This document shows positions 21,263-37,200 of a stretch of 64,000 nt of DNA, in pieces. Numbering within the stretch: the stretch's first letter is position 1; every line of letters begins with the position of its first letter. A program made the translations under genes and the position numbers. The notes under the pieces are model-generated. The model ran no database searches, was not told where the DNA came from, and saw only the letters and a list, made by a program, of their open reading frames with translations. Source of the DNA: Doryteuthis pealeii (lineage: Eukaryota > Mollusca > Cephalopoda > Myopsida > Loliginidae); the NCBI GenBank assembly GCA_023376005.1, contig CM042179.1:19997270-20061269 (forward strand), read 5' to 3'.

Positions 21263-22222
21263 GATTGATTGATTGCTGTTTTATGATTTGAAGGACCATT
21301 TGATGTATAGATCAAGTTATAATAAAGAATCACATTAAGAATATCGAATGATATTTTTTATAAATCTTTTTTTATCTGATATAAGAGAATATAGTGATTG
21401 TCAAGATAATCATGGAGATGAAAATTCTCAATTTATTGTAGGATCGAGTGCTCCATCCTTTGTATGTTTATAATTGGCATCATCTTCATCATGGGTTTCT
21501 ATGACTCTCTCTCTCTCTCTCTCTTTCTCACCACCCGCCCCTATCAATTATCACTCTTGGCAAGTCCCCCTCACGACATCCAGTATCAATACATAGTTGA
21601 ACAATGAAAGTATTTGCTGAAAATAACTGAAATGAAATAAAAACTGGCAAATAGTCAAACAACCAGAATGTAAAGAATCTATTAATTCGGTTAATACGAA
21701 GGGATTGTCACTAATATAACAAACGTTACTAGTCATACATGACTGCATTTGTGATCGAAACTTTAGAAAAAACAAAAAACAAACAAATAAAACCCCACCC
21801 TCTCTGTGGAAGTTTGGTTTCAGCCATTCCTACAGATATCAAAATCTACAGACGCTCTTCTTCATAGTATTTACATATAACCTACGCATATCTTCCCCTA
21901 TTAATTAGATCGTCTGTAGTTTACTTATCAAACTTAATATAATGTAAATACTGTGTAAATAGTTTCTGTGCGTATAAAATCATTTTGAAAATATATGCAT
22001 CATTAATAATGATTGAAAAAAGACTGAAAAATTGTAATATATAAAATATCTATGTACTCTATTAAGATATTAAGAACCAAACGTAATTGATTGATTGATT
22101 TTAACGGCATGTCAACCTGTCTAGAGGTCAGGGAATCGCGTTCATTGTGCATTCATATTTACATTTTTTGTGTAGTTGAGTATTTTGGCACATGGTCCTA
22201 TCGAATACGAATAATTTTAAAC
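20991..22222. other. AT-rich intergenic sequence with microsatellites
   Basis: (AT)n at 21212-21259 and (CT)n at about 21505-21524. The 74-codon minus frame at 21551-21775 has no recognised motif. The tetramer ttga is repeated at 21260-21275 and again at about 22087. Confidence 0.4.
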
Positions 22223-22390
22223 ATATCTATTTGACCCATAGACGGAACCCTAACATGTACTACCACTCCGAATCAGTAATGATAATGAAGGGGTACTCCA
22301 TACTCCAGAATTGGAGCCTCACCACCAGAAACAGTTTAATGCAATTCCAGAACATACCTTTTTGGATGAGTGGAGATATTTCCTCTCTTC
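22223..22390 (+). repeat. Dispersed repeat R-2, copy 1
   Basis: Shares ctatttgacccatag, taccactccgaatcag, aatgataatgaaggggtact and a ccagaattgga-type block with 56084-56235 and 63251-63412. All three run in the same orientation. An 88-codon frame (22192-22458) covers it, but the frame is not conserved in the other two copies, so it is not coding. Confidence 0.7.
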
Positions 22391-22805
22391 AGGGGACACA
22401 GCGTATTCTAACAGTGCGAACTGTAGATCCGGATATATTTGTGAAGGGTGAAAGGTAAAACGTTATTTATCCGTAAAGAAAAATAATTGTTATAATTTGT
22501 CTTTGAAAGTTTTTGAAGCAAAAAACATTCAAATTTAAAATATCTACCAAAAATGCACTAATTATTGGATTTTAATAACATTTTATGCATTTATTTAATT
22601 GAAGCACGAAAAGTTATTAAAAGAAATTAAAACTCCAAATGTTGGAAAAACCCTAAGATGTATACAAACCATTTAACGAATGAACAAAATGGCGCCAATT
22701 TCCCTTAAACGCCAGTTTAATTTAAGTTTTATTTTTAAAACTTTTCTGGAATTTCTTTTCGATTGTTTTCGATCAGCTTGAATTCTTGGATATAAAGGGT
22801 TGACT

Positions 22806-22807
<2 letters not shown>

Positions 22808-22846
<39 letters not shown>
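22808..22846. repeat. (TTA)n trinucleotide microsatellite
   Basis: About 13 units of attatt, followed by a cluster of taccatta repeats to about 22940. Confidence 0.95.
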
Positions 22847-22949
22847 GTAATGTTACCATTTAATTAATATTACCATTAATATTACCAATACATTAACATT
22901 ACCATTAATGTTCACACTGAATTAATGTCACCATTAAATTACTAAAAAT

Positions 22950-23599
22950 GACTATTTGATATTAATACTTCAAGCATAAATAGAACATAAATACTACATT
23001 TGATATAAAACAATTTATAACAATGGCTATCTTAATTTGTAAACCATTACACCACAAATATCTGCTGCCAAAATAACTTGAGCAAAACTTAAGTTTGAGA
23101 AGAATAAAAATAAATGAATAATAGAATAAAACTAAAATCTTATTTTTATTCCATTGCATTAATCATTCAATTCATAAGTTTTTATAATAAATACATTTAT
23201 ATACGCATTAAACAAAACTTGGATATAGCATTTTTCTTTTCATTTCACTCCTAAGTTTATGATTGAAATTACATTAGCTGAGGAGAAATTGCTGGAAAGA
23301 AGCGTTGTTAGAATTCTGTGTTATGTTTGCCGAAGATATAATTAACCGAAGTCATAGTTTGAATCCAATCAACAGCCTCACGTCATTCTAAATGATAATA
23401 TATTATCACCATTCAACTTTTTGTACATATGTTCTTTACCAGTATTAAATTCACTGGTATTCTTGATTTTCTGGTAAGTAAAACTCACTTCTTCATCTTT
23501 GATTAAAGATTTGAAAATAGCACAGCTCACCGAAAATCAAAGAAAAGTTAATTTCTCTTCTTCGGGGAATACACCATGAATACCAAAACCCATTAAACA
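22950..23599. other. Intergenic AT-rich sequence
   Basis: No gene or repeat partner recognised. The minus frame at 22962-23159 is hydrophobic, AT-driven and without a family. Confidence 0.35.
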
Positions 23600-23847
23600 A
23601 TATGGGGGGGGGGCATGTCATAGCGGCTAAGGTGCTGAAGTGTGATATCGTAGTAAGCAAGTTCATACTCCAGTCACACGAATTGCATTCATTTTTGGAC
23701 TTATACCCTTGGGAAAGGTATGAACACCGTTATTCTCCCAGCTAGGGATTAAATAGTGACACTATTGTTCTTCTACACGGATGCTTTGACGTTAAATATC
23801 TCGCAAGTTGATATGCCATTAAACAAAGAAACCAAACCAAACCAAAC
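23600..23847 (+). repeat. tRNA-derived SINE at the left edge of the satellite
   Basis: A-box-like tagcggctaagg at 23621-23632 and B-box-like gttcatactcc at 23661-23671, about 40 bases apart. The 3' tail atatgccattaaacaaagaa followed by (accaa)n runs directly into the first satellite monomer. The same tail (atatgccattaaataaagaa plus accaa units) recurs at 48149-48180, past the right end of the array. Confidence 0.75.
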
Positions 23848-26800
23848 ATGGATGCAGTAGTAACTCCAATCCAAGTAACGAAAGACACATTGGAGCTGTT
23901 CACCAAACATAAATCTATTAAATAACATGACCAATAGACTGAGCATTGATTTTATTAGTCCAATTTATATGTGTAACCACTACGGATGCAGTAGGTAACT
24001 CCAATCCAAGTAACGAAAGACACATTGGAGCTGTTCACCAAACATAAATCTATTAAATAACATGACCAATAGACTGAGCATTGATTTTATTAGTCCAATT
24101 TATATGTGTAACCACTACGGATGCAGTAGGTAACTCCAATCCAAGTAACGAAAGACACATTGGAGCTGTTCACCAAACATAAATCTATTAAATAACATGA
24201 CCAATAGACTGAGCATTGATTTTATTAATCCAATTTATCTGTGTAACCACTACGGATGCAGTAGGTAACTCCAATCCAAGTAACGAAAGACACATTGGAG
24301 CTGTTCACCAAACATAAATCTATTAAATAACAAGACCAATAGACTGAGCATTGATTTTATTAATCCAATTTATCTGTGTAACCACTACGGATGCAGTAAG
24401 TAACTCCAATCCAAGTAACGAAAGACACATTGGAGCTGTTCACCAAACATAAATCTATTAAATAACAAGACCAATAGACTGAGCATTGATTTTATTAATC
24501 CAATTTATCTGTGTAACCACTACGGATGCAGTAGGTAACTCCAATCCAAGTAACGAAAGACACATTGGAGCTGTTCACCAAACATAAATCTATTAAATAA
24601 CATGACCAATAGACTGAGCATTGATTTTATTAGTCCAATTTATCTGTGTAACCACTACGGATGCAGTAGGTAACTCCAATCGAAGTAACGAAAGACACAT
24701 TGGAGCTGTTCACCAAACATAAATCTATTAAATAACAAGACCAATAGACTGAGCATTGATTTTATTAATCCAATTTATCTGTGTAACCACTACGGATGCA
24801 GTAAGGTAACTCCAATCCAAGTAACGAAAGACACATTGGAGCTGTTCACCAAACATAAATCTATTAAATAACATGACCAATAGACTGAGCATTGATTTTA
24901 TTAGTCCAATTTATCTGTGTAACCACTACGGATGCAGTAGGTAACTCCAATCCAAGTAACGAAAGACACATTGGAGCTGTTCACCAAACATAAATCTATT
25001 AAATAACATGACCAATAGACTGAGCATTGATTTTATTAGTCCAATTTATCTGTGTAACCACTACGGATGCAGTAGGTAACTCCAATCCAAGTAACGAAAG
25101 ACACATTGGAGCTGTTCACCAAACATAAATCTATTAAATAACATGACCAATAGACTGAGCATTGATTTTATTAATCCAATTTATCTGTGTAACCACTACG
25201 GATGCAGTAAGTAACTCCAATCCAAGTAACGAAAGACACATTGGAGCTGTTCACCAAACATAAATCTATTAAATAACAAGACCAATAGACTGAGCATTGA
25301 TTTTATTAATCCAATTTATCTGTGTAACCACTACGGATGCAGTAGGTAACTCCAATCCAAGTAACGAAAGACACATTGGAGCTGTTCACCAAACATAAAT
25401 CTATTAAATAACAAGACCAATAGACTGAGCATTGATTTTATTAATCCAATTTATCTGTGTAACCACTACGGATGCAGTAGGTAACTCCAATCCAAGTAAC
25501 GAAAGACACATTGGAGCTGTTCACCAAACATAAATCTATTAAATAACATGACCAATAGACTGAGCATTGATTTTATTAGTCCAATTTATCTGTGTAACCA
25601 CTACGGATGCAGTAGGTAACTCCAATCCAAGTAACGAAAGACACATTGGAGCTGTTCACCAAACAAAATCTATTAAATAACATGACCAATAGACTGAGCA
25701 TTGATTTTATTAGTCCAATTTATCTGTGTAACCACTACGGATGCAGTAGGTAACTCCAATCCAAGAAACGAAAGACACATTGGAGCTGTTCACCAAACAT
25801 AAATCTATTAAATAACAAGACCAATAGACTGAGCATTGATTTTATTAGTCCAATTTATCTGTGTAACCACTATGGATGGAGAAGGTAACTCCAATCCAAG
25901 AAACGAAAGACACATTGGAGCTGTTCACCAAACATAAATCTATTAAATAACAAGACCAATAGACTGAGCATTGATTTTATTAGTCCAATTTATCTGTGTA
26001 ACCACTACGGATGCAGTAGGTAACTCCAATCCAAGTAACGAAAGACACATTGGAGCTGTTCACCAAACATAAATCTATTAAATAACATGACCAATAGACT
26101 GAGCATTGATTTTATTAATCCAATTTATCTGTGTAACCACTACGGATGCAGAAGGTAACTCCAATCCAAGTAACGAAAGACACATTGGAGCTGTTCACCA
26201 AACAAAATCTATTAAATAACATGACCAATAGACTGAGCATTGATTTTATTAATCCAATTTATCTGTGTAACCACTACGGATGCAGAGGTAACTCCAATCC
26301 AAGTAACGAAAGACACATTGGAGCTGTTCACCAAACATAAATCTATTAAATAACATGACCAATAGACTGAGCATTGATTTTATTAGTCCAATTTATCTGT
26401 GTAACCACTACGGATGCAGTAGGTAACTCCAATCCAAGAAACGAAAGACACATTGGAGCTGTTCACCAAACATAAATCTATTAAATAACATGACCAATAG
26501 ACTGAGCATTGATTTTATTAGTCCAATTTATCTGTGTAACCACTATGGATGGAGAAGGTAACTCCAATCCAAGAAACGAAAGACACATTGGATGTTCACC
26601 AAACAAAATCTATTAAATAACAAGACCAATAGACTGAGCATTGATTTTATTAGTCCAATTTATCTGTGTAACCACTACGGATGCAGTAGGTAACTCCAAT
26701 CCAAGAAACGAAAGACACATTGGAGCTGTTCACCAAACATAAATCTATTAAATAACAAGACCAATAGACTGAGCATTGATTTTATTAATCCAATTTATCT

Positions 26801-29800
26801 GTGTAACCACTACGGATGCAGTAGGTAACTCCAATCCAAGTAACGAAAGACACATTGGAGCTGTTCACCAAACATAAATCTATTAAATAACATGACCAAT
26901 AGACTGAGCATTGATTTTATTAATCCAATTTATCTGTGTAACCACTACGGATGCAGTAGGTAACTCCAATCCAAGTAACGAAAGACACATTGGAGCTGTT
27001 CACCAAACATAAATCTATTAAATAACATGACCAATAGACTGAGCATTGATTTTATTAGTCCAATTTATCTGTGTAACCACTACGGATGCAGTAGGTAACT
27101 CCAATCCAAGAAACGAAAGACACATTGGAGCTGTTCACCAAACAAAAATCTATTAAATAACATGACCAATAGACTGAGCATTGATTTTATTAGTCCAATT
27201 TATCTGTGTAACCACTGGGATGGAGAAGGTAACTCCAATCCAAGTAACGAAAGACACATTGGAGCTGTTCACCAAACATAAATCTATTAAATAACATGAC
27301 CAATAGACTGAGCATTGATTTTATTAGTCCAATTTATCTGTGTAACCACTACGGATGCAGTAGGTAACTCCAATCCAAGTAACGAAAGACACATTGGAGC
27401 TGTTCACCAAACAAAATCTATTAAATAACATGACCAATAGACTGAGCATTGATTTTATTAGTCCAATTTATCTGTGTAACCACTACGGATGCAGAGGTAA
27501 CTCCAATCCAAGTAAAGAAAGACACATTGGAGCTGTTCACAAACAAAATCTATTAAATAACATGACCAATAGACTGAGCATTGATTTTATTAGTCCAATT
27601 TATCTGTGTAACCACTACGGATGCAGAGGTAACTCCAATCCAAGTAACGAAAGACACATTGGAGCTGTTCACCAAACAAAATCTATTAAATAACATGACC
27701 AATAGACTGAGCATTGATTTTATTAGTCCAATTTATCTGTGTAACCACTACGGATGCAGTAGGTAACTCCAATCCAAGTAACGAAAGACACATTGGAGCT
27801 GTTCACCAAACAAAATCTATTAAATAACATGACCAATAGACTGAGCATTGATTTTATTAATCCAATTTATCTGTGTAACCACTACGGATGCAGAGGTAAC
27901 TCCAATCCAAGTAACGAAAGACACATTGGAGCTGTTCACCAAACAAAATCTATTAAATAACATGACCAATAGACTGAGCATTGATTTTATTAGTCCAATT
28001 TATCTGTGTAACCACTACGGATGCAGTAGGTAACTCCAATCCAAGTAACGAAAGACACATTGGAGCTGTTCACCAAACAAAATCTATTAAATAACATGAC
28101 CAATAGACTGAGCATTGATTTTATTAGTCCAATTTATCTGTGTAACCACTACGGATGCAGAGGTAACTCCAATCCAAGTAACGAAAGACACATTGGAGCT
28201 GTTCACCAAACATAAATCTATTAAATAACATGACCAATAGACTGAGCATTGATTTTATTAGTCCAATTTATCTGTGTAACCACTACGGATGCAGAAGGTA
28301 ACTCCAATCCAAGTAACGAAAGACACATTGGAGCTGTTCACCAAACAAAATCTATTAAATAACATGACCAATAGACTGAGCATTGATTTTATTAGTCCAA
28401 TTTATCTGTGTAACCACTACGGATGCAGTAGGTAACTCCAATCCAAGAAACGAAAGACACATTGGAGCTGTTCACCAAACAAAAATCTATTAAATAACAT
28501 GACCAATAGACTGAGCATTGATTTTATTAGTCCAATTTATCTGTGTAACCACTATGGATGGAGAAGGTAACTCCAATCCAAGAAACGAAAGACACATTGG
28601 AGTGTCACCAAACAAAATCTATTAAATAACATGACCAATAGACTGAGCATTGATTTTATTAGTCCAATTTATCTGTGTAACCACTACGGATGCAGTAGGT
28701 AACTCCAATCCAAGAAACGAAAGACACATTGGAGCTGTTCACCAAACATAAATCTATTAAATAACATGACCAATAGACTGAGCATTGATTTTATTAGTCC
28801 AATTTATCTGTGTAACCACTACGGATGCAGAAGGTAACTCCAATCCAAGTAACGAAAGACACATTGGAGCTGTTCACCAAACAAAATCTATTAAATAACA
28901 TGACCAATAGACTGAGCATTGATTTTATTAGTCCAATTTATCTGTGTAACCACTACGGATGCAGAGGTAACTCCAATCCAAGTAACGAAAGACACATTGG
29001 AGCTGTTCACCAAACAAAATCTATTAAATAACATGACCAATAGACTGAGCATTGATTTTATTAGTCCAATTTATCTGTGTAACCACTACGGATGCAGAGG
29101 TAACTCCAATCCAAGAAACGAAAGACACATTGGAGCTGTTCACCAAACAAAATCTATTAAATAACATGACCAATAGACTGAGCATTGATTTTATTAGTCC
29201 AATTTATCTGTGTAACCACTATGGATGGAGAAGGTAACTCCAATCCAAGAAACGAAAGACACATTGGAGCTGTTCACCAAACAAAAATCTATTAAATAAC
29301 ATGACCAATAGACTGAGCATTGATTTTATTAGTCCAATTTATCTGTGTAACCACTACGGATGCAGAGGTAACTCCAATCCAAGTAACGAAAGACACATTG
29401 GAGCTGTTCACCAAACAAAATCTATTAAATAACATGACCAATAGACTGAGCATTGATTTTATTAGTCCAATTTATCTGTGTAACCACTACGGATGCAGAA
29501 GGTAACTCCAATCCAAGTAACGAAAGACACATTGGAGCTGTTCACCAAACAAAATCTATTAAATAACATGACCAATAGACTGAGCATTGATTTTATTAGT
29601 CCAATTTATCTGTGTAACCACTACGGATGCAGAAGGTAACTCCAATCCAAGTAACGAAAGACACATTGGAGCTGTTCACCAAACAAAAATCTATTAAATA
29701 ACATGACCAATAGACTGAGCATTGATTTTATTAGTCCAATTTATCTGTGTAACCACTACGGATGCAGAAGGTAACTCCAATCCAAGAAACGAAAGACACA

Positions 29801-32800
29801 TTGGAGCTGTTCACCAAACAAAAATCTATTAAATAACATGACCAATAGACTGAGCATTGATTTTATTAGTCCAATTTATCTGTGTAACCACTATGGATGG
29901 AGAAGGTAACTCCAATCCAAGTAACGAAAGACACATTGGAGCTGTTCACCAAACAAAATCTATTAAATAACATGACCAATAGACTGAGCATTGATTTTAT
30001 TAGTCCAATTTATCTGTGTAACCACTATGGATGGAGAGGTAACTCCAATCCAAGTAACGAAAGACACATTGGAGCTGTTCACCAAACAAAATCTATTAAA
30101 TAACATGACCAATAGACTGAGCATTGATTTTATTAGTCCAATTTATCTGTGTAACCACTATGGATGCAGAAGGTAACTCCAATCCAAGTAAAGAAAGACA
30201 CATTGGAGCTGTTCACCAAACAAAATCTATTAAATAACATGACCAATAGACTGAGCATTGATTTTATTAATCCAATTTATCTGTGTAACCACTATGGATG
30301 CAGAAGGTAACTCCAATCCAAGTAACGAAAGACACATTGGAGCTGTTCACCAAACAAAAATCTATTAAATAACATGACCAATAGACTGAGCATTGATTTT
30401 ATTAGTCCAATTTATCTGTGTAACCACTACGGATGCAGAAGGTAACTCCAATCCAAGTAACGAAAGACACATTGGAGCTGTTCACCAAACAAAATCTATT
30501 AAATAACATGACCAATAGACTGAGCATTGATTTTATTAGTCCAATTTATCTGTGTAACCACTACGGATGCAGAAGGTAACTCCAATCCAAGTAACGAAAG
30601 ACACATTGGAGCTGTTCACCAAACAAAAATCTATTAAATAACATGACCAATAGACTGAGCATTGATTTTATTAGTCCAATTTATCTGTGTAACCACTACG
30701 GATGCAGAGGTAACTCCAATCCAAGTAACGAAAGACACATTGGAGCTGTTCACCAAACAAAAATCTATTAAATAACATGACCAATAGACTGAGCATTGAT
30801 TTTATTAGTCCAATTTATCTGTGTAACCACTACGGATGCAGAGGTAACTCCAATCCAAGTAACGAAAGACACATTGGAGCTGTTCACCAAACAAAAATCT
30901 ATTAAATAACATGACCAATAGACTGAGCATTGATTTTATTAGTCCAATTTATCTGTGTAACCACTACGGATGCAGAAGGTAACTCCAATCCAAGTAACGA
31001 AAGACACATTGGAGCTGTTCACCAAACAAAATCTATTAAATAACATGACCAATAGACTGAGCATTGATTTTATTAGTCCAATTTATCTGTGTAACCACTA
31101 CGGATGCAGAAGGTAACTCCAATCCAAGTAACGAAAGACACATTGGAGCTGTTCACCAAACAAAAATCTATTAAATAACATGACCAATAGACTGAGCATT
31201 GATTTTATTAGTCCAATTTATCTGTGTAACCACTATGGATGCAGAAGGTAACTCCAATCCAAGTAACGAAAGACACATTGGAGCTGTTCACCAAACAAAA
31301 TCTATTAAATAACATGACCAATAGACTGAGCATTGATTTTATTAGTCCAATTTATCTGTGTAACCACTACGGATGGAGAAGGTAACTCCAATCCAAGTAA
31401 CGAAAGACACATTGGAGCTGTTCACCAAACAAAAATCTATTAAATAACATGACCAATAGACTGAGCATTGATTTTATTAGTCCAATTTATCTGTGTAACC
31501 ACTACGGATGCAGAAGGTAACTCCAATCCAAGAACGAAAGACACATTGGAGCTGTTCACCAAACAAAATCTATTAAATAACATGACCAATAGACTGAGCA
31601 TTGATTTTATTAGTCCAATTTATCTGTGTAACCACTACGGATGGAGAAGGTAACTCCAATCCAAGTAACGAAAGACACATTGGAGCTGTTCACCAAACAA
31701 AAATCTATTAAATAACATGACCAATAGACTGAGCATTGATTTTATTAGTCCAATTTATCTGTGTAACCACTATGGATGGAGGTAACTCCAATCCAAGTAA
31801 CGAAAGACACATTGGAGCTGTTCACCAAACAAAATCTATTAAATAACATGACCAATAGACTGAGCATTGATTTTATTAGTCCAATTTATCTGTGTAACCA
31901 CTACGGATGGAGAAGGTAACTCCAATCCAAGAACGAAAGACACATTGGAGCTGTTCACCAAACAAAAATCTATTAAATAACATGACCAATAGACTGAGCA
32001 TTGATTTATTAGTCCAATTTATCTGTGTAACCACTACGGATGCAGAAGGTAACTCCAATCCAAGTAACGAAAGACACATTGGAGCTGTTCACCAAACAAA
32101 AATCTATTAAATAACATGACCAATAGACTGAGCATTGATTTTATTAGTCCAATTTATCTGTGTAACCACTATGGATGGAGAAGGTAACTCCAATCCAAGA
32201 ACGAAAGACACATTGGAGCTGTTCACCAAACAAAATCCATTAAATAACATGACCAATAGACTGAGCATTGATTTTATTAGTCCAATTTATCTGTGTAACC
32301 ACTATGGATGGAGAAGGTAACTCCAATCCAAGTAACGAAAGACACATTGGAGCTGTTCACCAAACAAAATCTATTAAATAACATGACCAATAGACTGAGC
32401 ATTGATTTTATTAGTCCAATTTATCTGTGTAACCACTATGGATGGAGAAGGTAACTCCAATCCAAGAAACGAAAGACACATTGGAGCTGTTCACCAAACA
32501 AAAATCTATTAAATAACATGACCAATAGACTGAGCATTGATTTTATTAGTCCAATTTATCTGTGTAACCACTACGGATGCAGAAGGTAACTCCAATCCAA
32601 GTAACGAAAGACACATTGGAGCTGTTCACCAAACAAAAATCTATTAAATAACATGACCAATAGACTGAGCATTGATTTATTAGTCCAATTTATCTGTGTA
32701 ACCACTACGGATGCAGAAGGTAACTCCAATCCAAGTAACGAAAGACACATTGGAGCTGTTCACCAAACAAAATCTATTAAATAACATGACCAATAGACTG

Positions 32801-34200
32801 AGCATTGATTTTATTAGTCCAATTTATCTGTGTAACCACTATGGATGGAGAAGGTAACTCCAATCCAAGTAACGAAAGACACATTGGAGCTGTTCACCAA
32901 ACAAAAATCTATTAAATAACATGACCAATAGACTGAGCATTGATTTTATTAGTCCAATTTATCTGTGTAACCACTATGGATGCAGAAGGTAACTCCAATC
33001 CAAGTAACGAAAGACACATTGGAGCTGTTCACAAACAAAAATCTATTAAATAACATGACCAATAGACTGAGCATTGATTTTATTAGTCCAATTTATCTGT
33101 GTAACACTATGGATGCAGAAGGTAACTCCAATCCAAGTAACGAAAGACACATTGGAGCTGTTCACCAAACAAAATCTATTAAATAACATGACCAATAGAC
33201 TGAGCATTGATTTTATTAGTCCAATTTATCTGTGTAACCACTATGGATGCAGAAGGTAACTCCAATCCAAGTAACGAAAGACACATTGGAGCTGTTCACC
33301 AAACAAAATCTATTAAATAACATGACCAATAGACTGAGCATTGATTTATTAGTCCAATTTATCTGTGTAACCAATATGGATGCAGAAGGTAACTCCAATC
33401 CAAGTAACGAAAAGACACATTGGAGCTGTTCACCAAACAAAAATCTATTAAATAACATGACCAATAGACTGAGCATTGATTTTATTAGTCCAATTTATCT
33501 GTTTAACCATAGGATGCAGAAGGTAACTCCAATCCAAGTAACGAAAGACACATTGGAGCTGTTCACAAACAAAAATCTATTAAATAACATGACCAATAGA
33601 CTGAGCATTGATTTTATTAGTCCAATTTATCTGTTTAACCACTACGGATGCAGAATTAAACTCCAATCCAAACGAAAGACACATTGGAGCTGTTCACCAA
33701 ACAAAATCTATTAAATAACATGACCAATAGACTGAGCATTGATTTATTAGTCCAATTTATCTGTTAACCACTATATGAGAGGTAACTCCAATCCAAGTAA
33801 CGAAAGACACATTGGAGCTGTTCAACAAACAAAACAAAATCTATTAAATAACATGACCAATAGATTAAGCATTGATTTATTAGTCAATTTATCTGTGTAA
33901 CCACTATGGATGGAGAAGGTAACTCCAATCCAAGAATCAAAGACACATTGGAGCTGTTCCAAACAAATCCATTAAATAACATGACCAATAGACTGAGCAT
34001 TGATTTTATTAGTCCAATTTATCTGTGTAACCTCTATGGATGCAGAAGGGTACTCCAATCCAGAGTAACGAAAGACACATTGGAGCTGTTCACCAAACAA
34101 AAAAATCTATTAAATAACATGACCAATAGACTGAGCATTGATTTTATTAGTCCAATTTATCTGTGTAACCTTCATGGATGGAGAAGGTAACTCCAATCCA
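23848..34200 (+). repeat. Satellite array, about 135-bp monomer, left clean block
   Basis: Head-to-tail monomers of 133-136 bases, very similar to one another. Landmarks in each unit: taactccaatccaagtaacg, gacacattggagctgttcac, aataacatgaccaatagact, gagcattgattttattagtc, and tgtgtaaccactacggatg. Spacing of gaccaatagact is exactly 135 for the first units. Monomer variants change along the block: cataaatct with gcagtagg dominates to about 27 kb, then caaaatct or caaaaatct with gcagaagg. From about 33 kb, small deletions become common. The many 61-100 codon frames are repeat translations; the unit length is not a multiple of three, so the frame cannot persist. Confidence 0.97.
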
Positions 34201-37200
34201 AGTAAATGAAAGACACATTGGAGCTGTTCACCAAACAAAAATCTATTATAACATGACCAATAGACTGAGCATTGATTTTTATTAATCCAATTATCTGGTG
34301 TAACCACTATGGATGCAGAAGGTTAACTCCAATCCAAGAACGGAAAGACACATTGGAGCTGTTCAAAACAAAAAACCCTCTATTAAATAACATGACCAAT
34401 AGACTGAGCATTTTATTTATTAATTCCAATTATATCTGAGAAATTTAACTCATATAACTGGGATGCAGAATTGGTAACTCCAATCCAAGTAACGAAAGAC
34501 ACATTGGAGCTTTGCTTACCTCAAATACAAAAAAATCTATTAAATAACATGACCAATAGACTGAGCATTGATTCTATTAATTCCAATTTATCTGTTAAAC
34601 CACTCACGGATGCATGTATTAAAAGTAAACTCCCAATCCAATATATATCTATATATACTCTATCTGATCACCAAACAAAAATCTTATTAAGAATAAGATA
34701 TCATACTATCTATCTATCCGGCTTTAATTAGTCCTTATTGATGCTGTGTAAGTCCAGCGACGCGTTGAGAAGGTAACTCCAATCCAAAGTAAACGAAAGA
34801 CTATCTATTTTCACAACAAATCTATGACATAAACATGCCAAGTAGCCTGAGCATTGATTTTAATTAGTCCATTTTATCGTGCTAACGCACTATGGATGGA
34901 GAAGAGTAAACTCCAATTCTCTATATATATATATCATCATGGAGCTGTCACCAAACCAATATCATTAACATAATCTTTACCAATTAGAGCGTGAAGCATT
35001 GTTTGAGTGTAGGTCGCAATTTTTATCTGTGCTGTAACCTCTATTGGCATGGAGAAGGGTAAACTCCAATCCAGTAACGATTATATATCATCTTGATTGA
35101 GAGGCTTTTTCACCAAACAAACAATCTATTAAACTAAACACAAATACCAATAGGACTGAGCATTGATTTATTAATATCACAATATATAATCTGTGGAACC
35201 ATCTTATGATGTAAGAAGGTGTACAGCTCCAATCAGTAATTGCAAAAGGACACATTGGAGCTGCTATGCTTTCACCAACAACAAATCTATTAAATAACCA
35301 TGCAACCAATAGATCTAGCGGCATGTATTCTTATTAATCCAAATTTATCTGTTTAATCAATAATAAAAGGCGATCCCAAGAAAGGTAACTCCAATCCTAA
35401 GTAACGAAGACACATTTGATCTCTTATCTATACAAAATCCACTTATATAATCTTGACCAATAGGATGAGCATTGATTTATTATCTTATTTTATCTGTTTT
35501 AACAATATATGGATCAGAATGGTTAACTTCCAATCAAAAGTTAAATCGAATAGACACATTTGCGAACTGTTCACCCAAAACATATATAATCTCTATAAAT
35601 AATATCGATGTACCAATAGACTGCCTTCAAAGCATTGATTTATAAGGTCCCGAGATTTATCTGTTTTAACAATAATTGATGCAGAATGGTAACTCCCAAT
35701 CCAAGTAACGGAAAGATCTGTATCTATTATGCTGTTCACCAAACAAAAATCTATTAAAGTAGTTGTAATTCACATGTATCCAATTCGACTGAGCAATTAT
35801 TATTAATGTTCTCAATTTTATCTGTTGTTACCTCTATGGATGAGAAATGAATCGAGTAACTCATCAAAGATGATATCTCTATTAGACTGATTCATCATAT
35901 TACAAAAAATCTAGTATTAATAACAAATGAACCAATAGGACTGAGAGCAATATGACCAGTGTGGTTTATATGTATCCCCATACCAATATCTGAATCGTAA
36001 AACCAATATGAATGGAAAGAATTGTAAACTCCAATCCCAAGTAATGAAGACACTGGAGTCTCTATATATATCTATTACAATTCATTAAATAACATGACCA
36101 ATAGACTGAGCTATTGATTTTATATAATCCAACTTATATCTGTGTAACCTCTATGGATGGAGAGGTAACTCCAAATCCAGTAATGATAGACACATTGGAA
36201 GCTGTTCACCGAAACAAACAATCTATTAAATAACATGACCAATAGACTGAAGCATTGATTTTATTAATCCAATTTATCTCGTTCCTTGTTAACCTCTATG
36301 GATGCAGAATGGTAACTCCAATCCAAGTAGACTGATAAGGACACATTGGAAGCCTCGTTCACTTATCACAACAAAATCTACTTGATAATAACGATGACCA
36401 ATAGACGAGCATTGATTTTATTTAAATCCAATTTATCGGCGCGTATTGAAACAATAACGTTCAAGCAGAAGGGTACCCTGCATACCTCCAGTAGTTAATC
36501 TGATACTATCCACGAGTGTGAGTCTGTTCACCAAACAAAAATCTATAAATAACATGTACCATAGACTGAGCTTGTTTTATAATCCAATTTATCTGTGTTA
36601 ATACCACCTACGGCATGCGGCTCCGGAAAAACTCCAATCCAAGTTAGACGAAAGGACCCATGGAGCTGTTCACCATACGAAAATATCCTTATTAAAATAA
36701 ACATGACCAATAGACTGAGCATTGATGGTTATTAGTCCTATTATCTGTTGTAACCACTACGGGAGGAGAACGGTAAACTCCTAATCCAAGAACGAAAAGA
36801 CACATTGGAGTGGTTCACCAAACAAAAATCTATTAAATAACATGACTTAAGTAGACTTTGAGCCTCTTTATTAGTCAATTTATCTGCTAAACCCATCTAT
36901 GGATGCAGAGATATGTTGGTAACATCCAATCAAGAAGCGAAAGACACATTTGGAGCTGTTCACCAAAACAGAATAATGTATATTTAGAATGAAAAACTAG
37001 TGAGATCCATAGAAAACTGAAGCATGATTCTTTATAAATTAGCCCAATTTTATCGGTGTAAACCTCCAGCTAACGAAATGCCTAGTACTCATCCGCTTTT
37101 TAATTCAAAGACCTATACGAAAGACATCATTGGAAGCTGCCCAATTTCATTGTAAACACATAAATCCATTAATAACATGACATTAGACTGAGCAAGTGGA

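Noticed and set aside
26146..34731. Many plus-strand frames of 61-155 codons repeating a peptide with NNMTNRLSIDFISPIYLCNH
   Set aside because: They are translations of the satellite monomer. The unit is usually not a multiple of three, the frame ends within one or two units, and the longest frame (33247-33714) exists only because of local indels.
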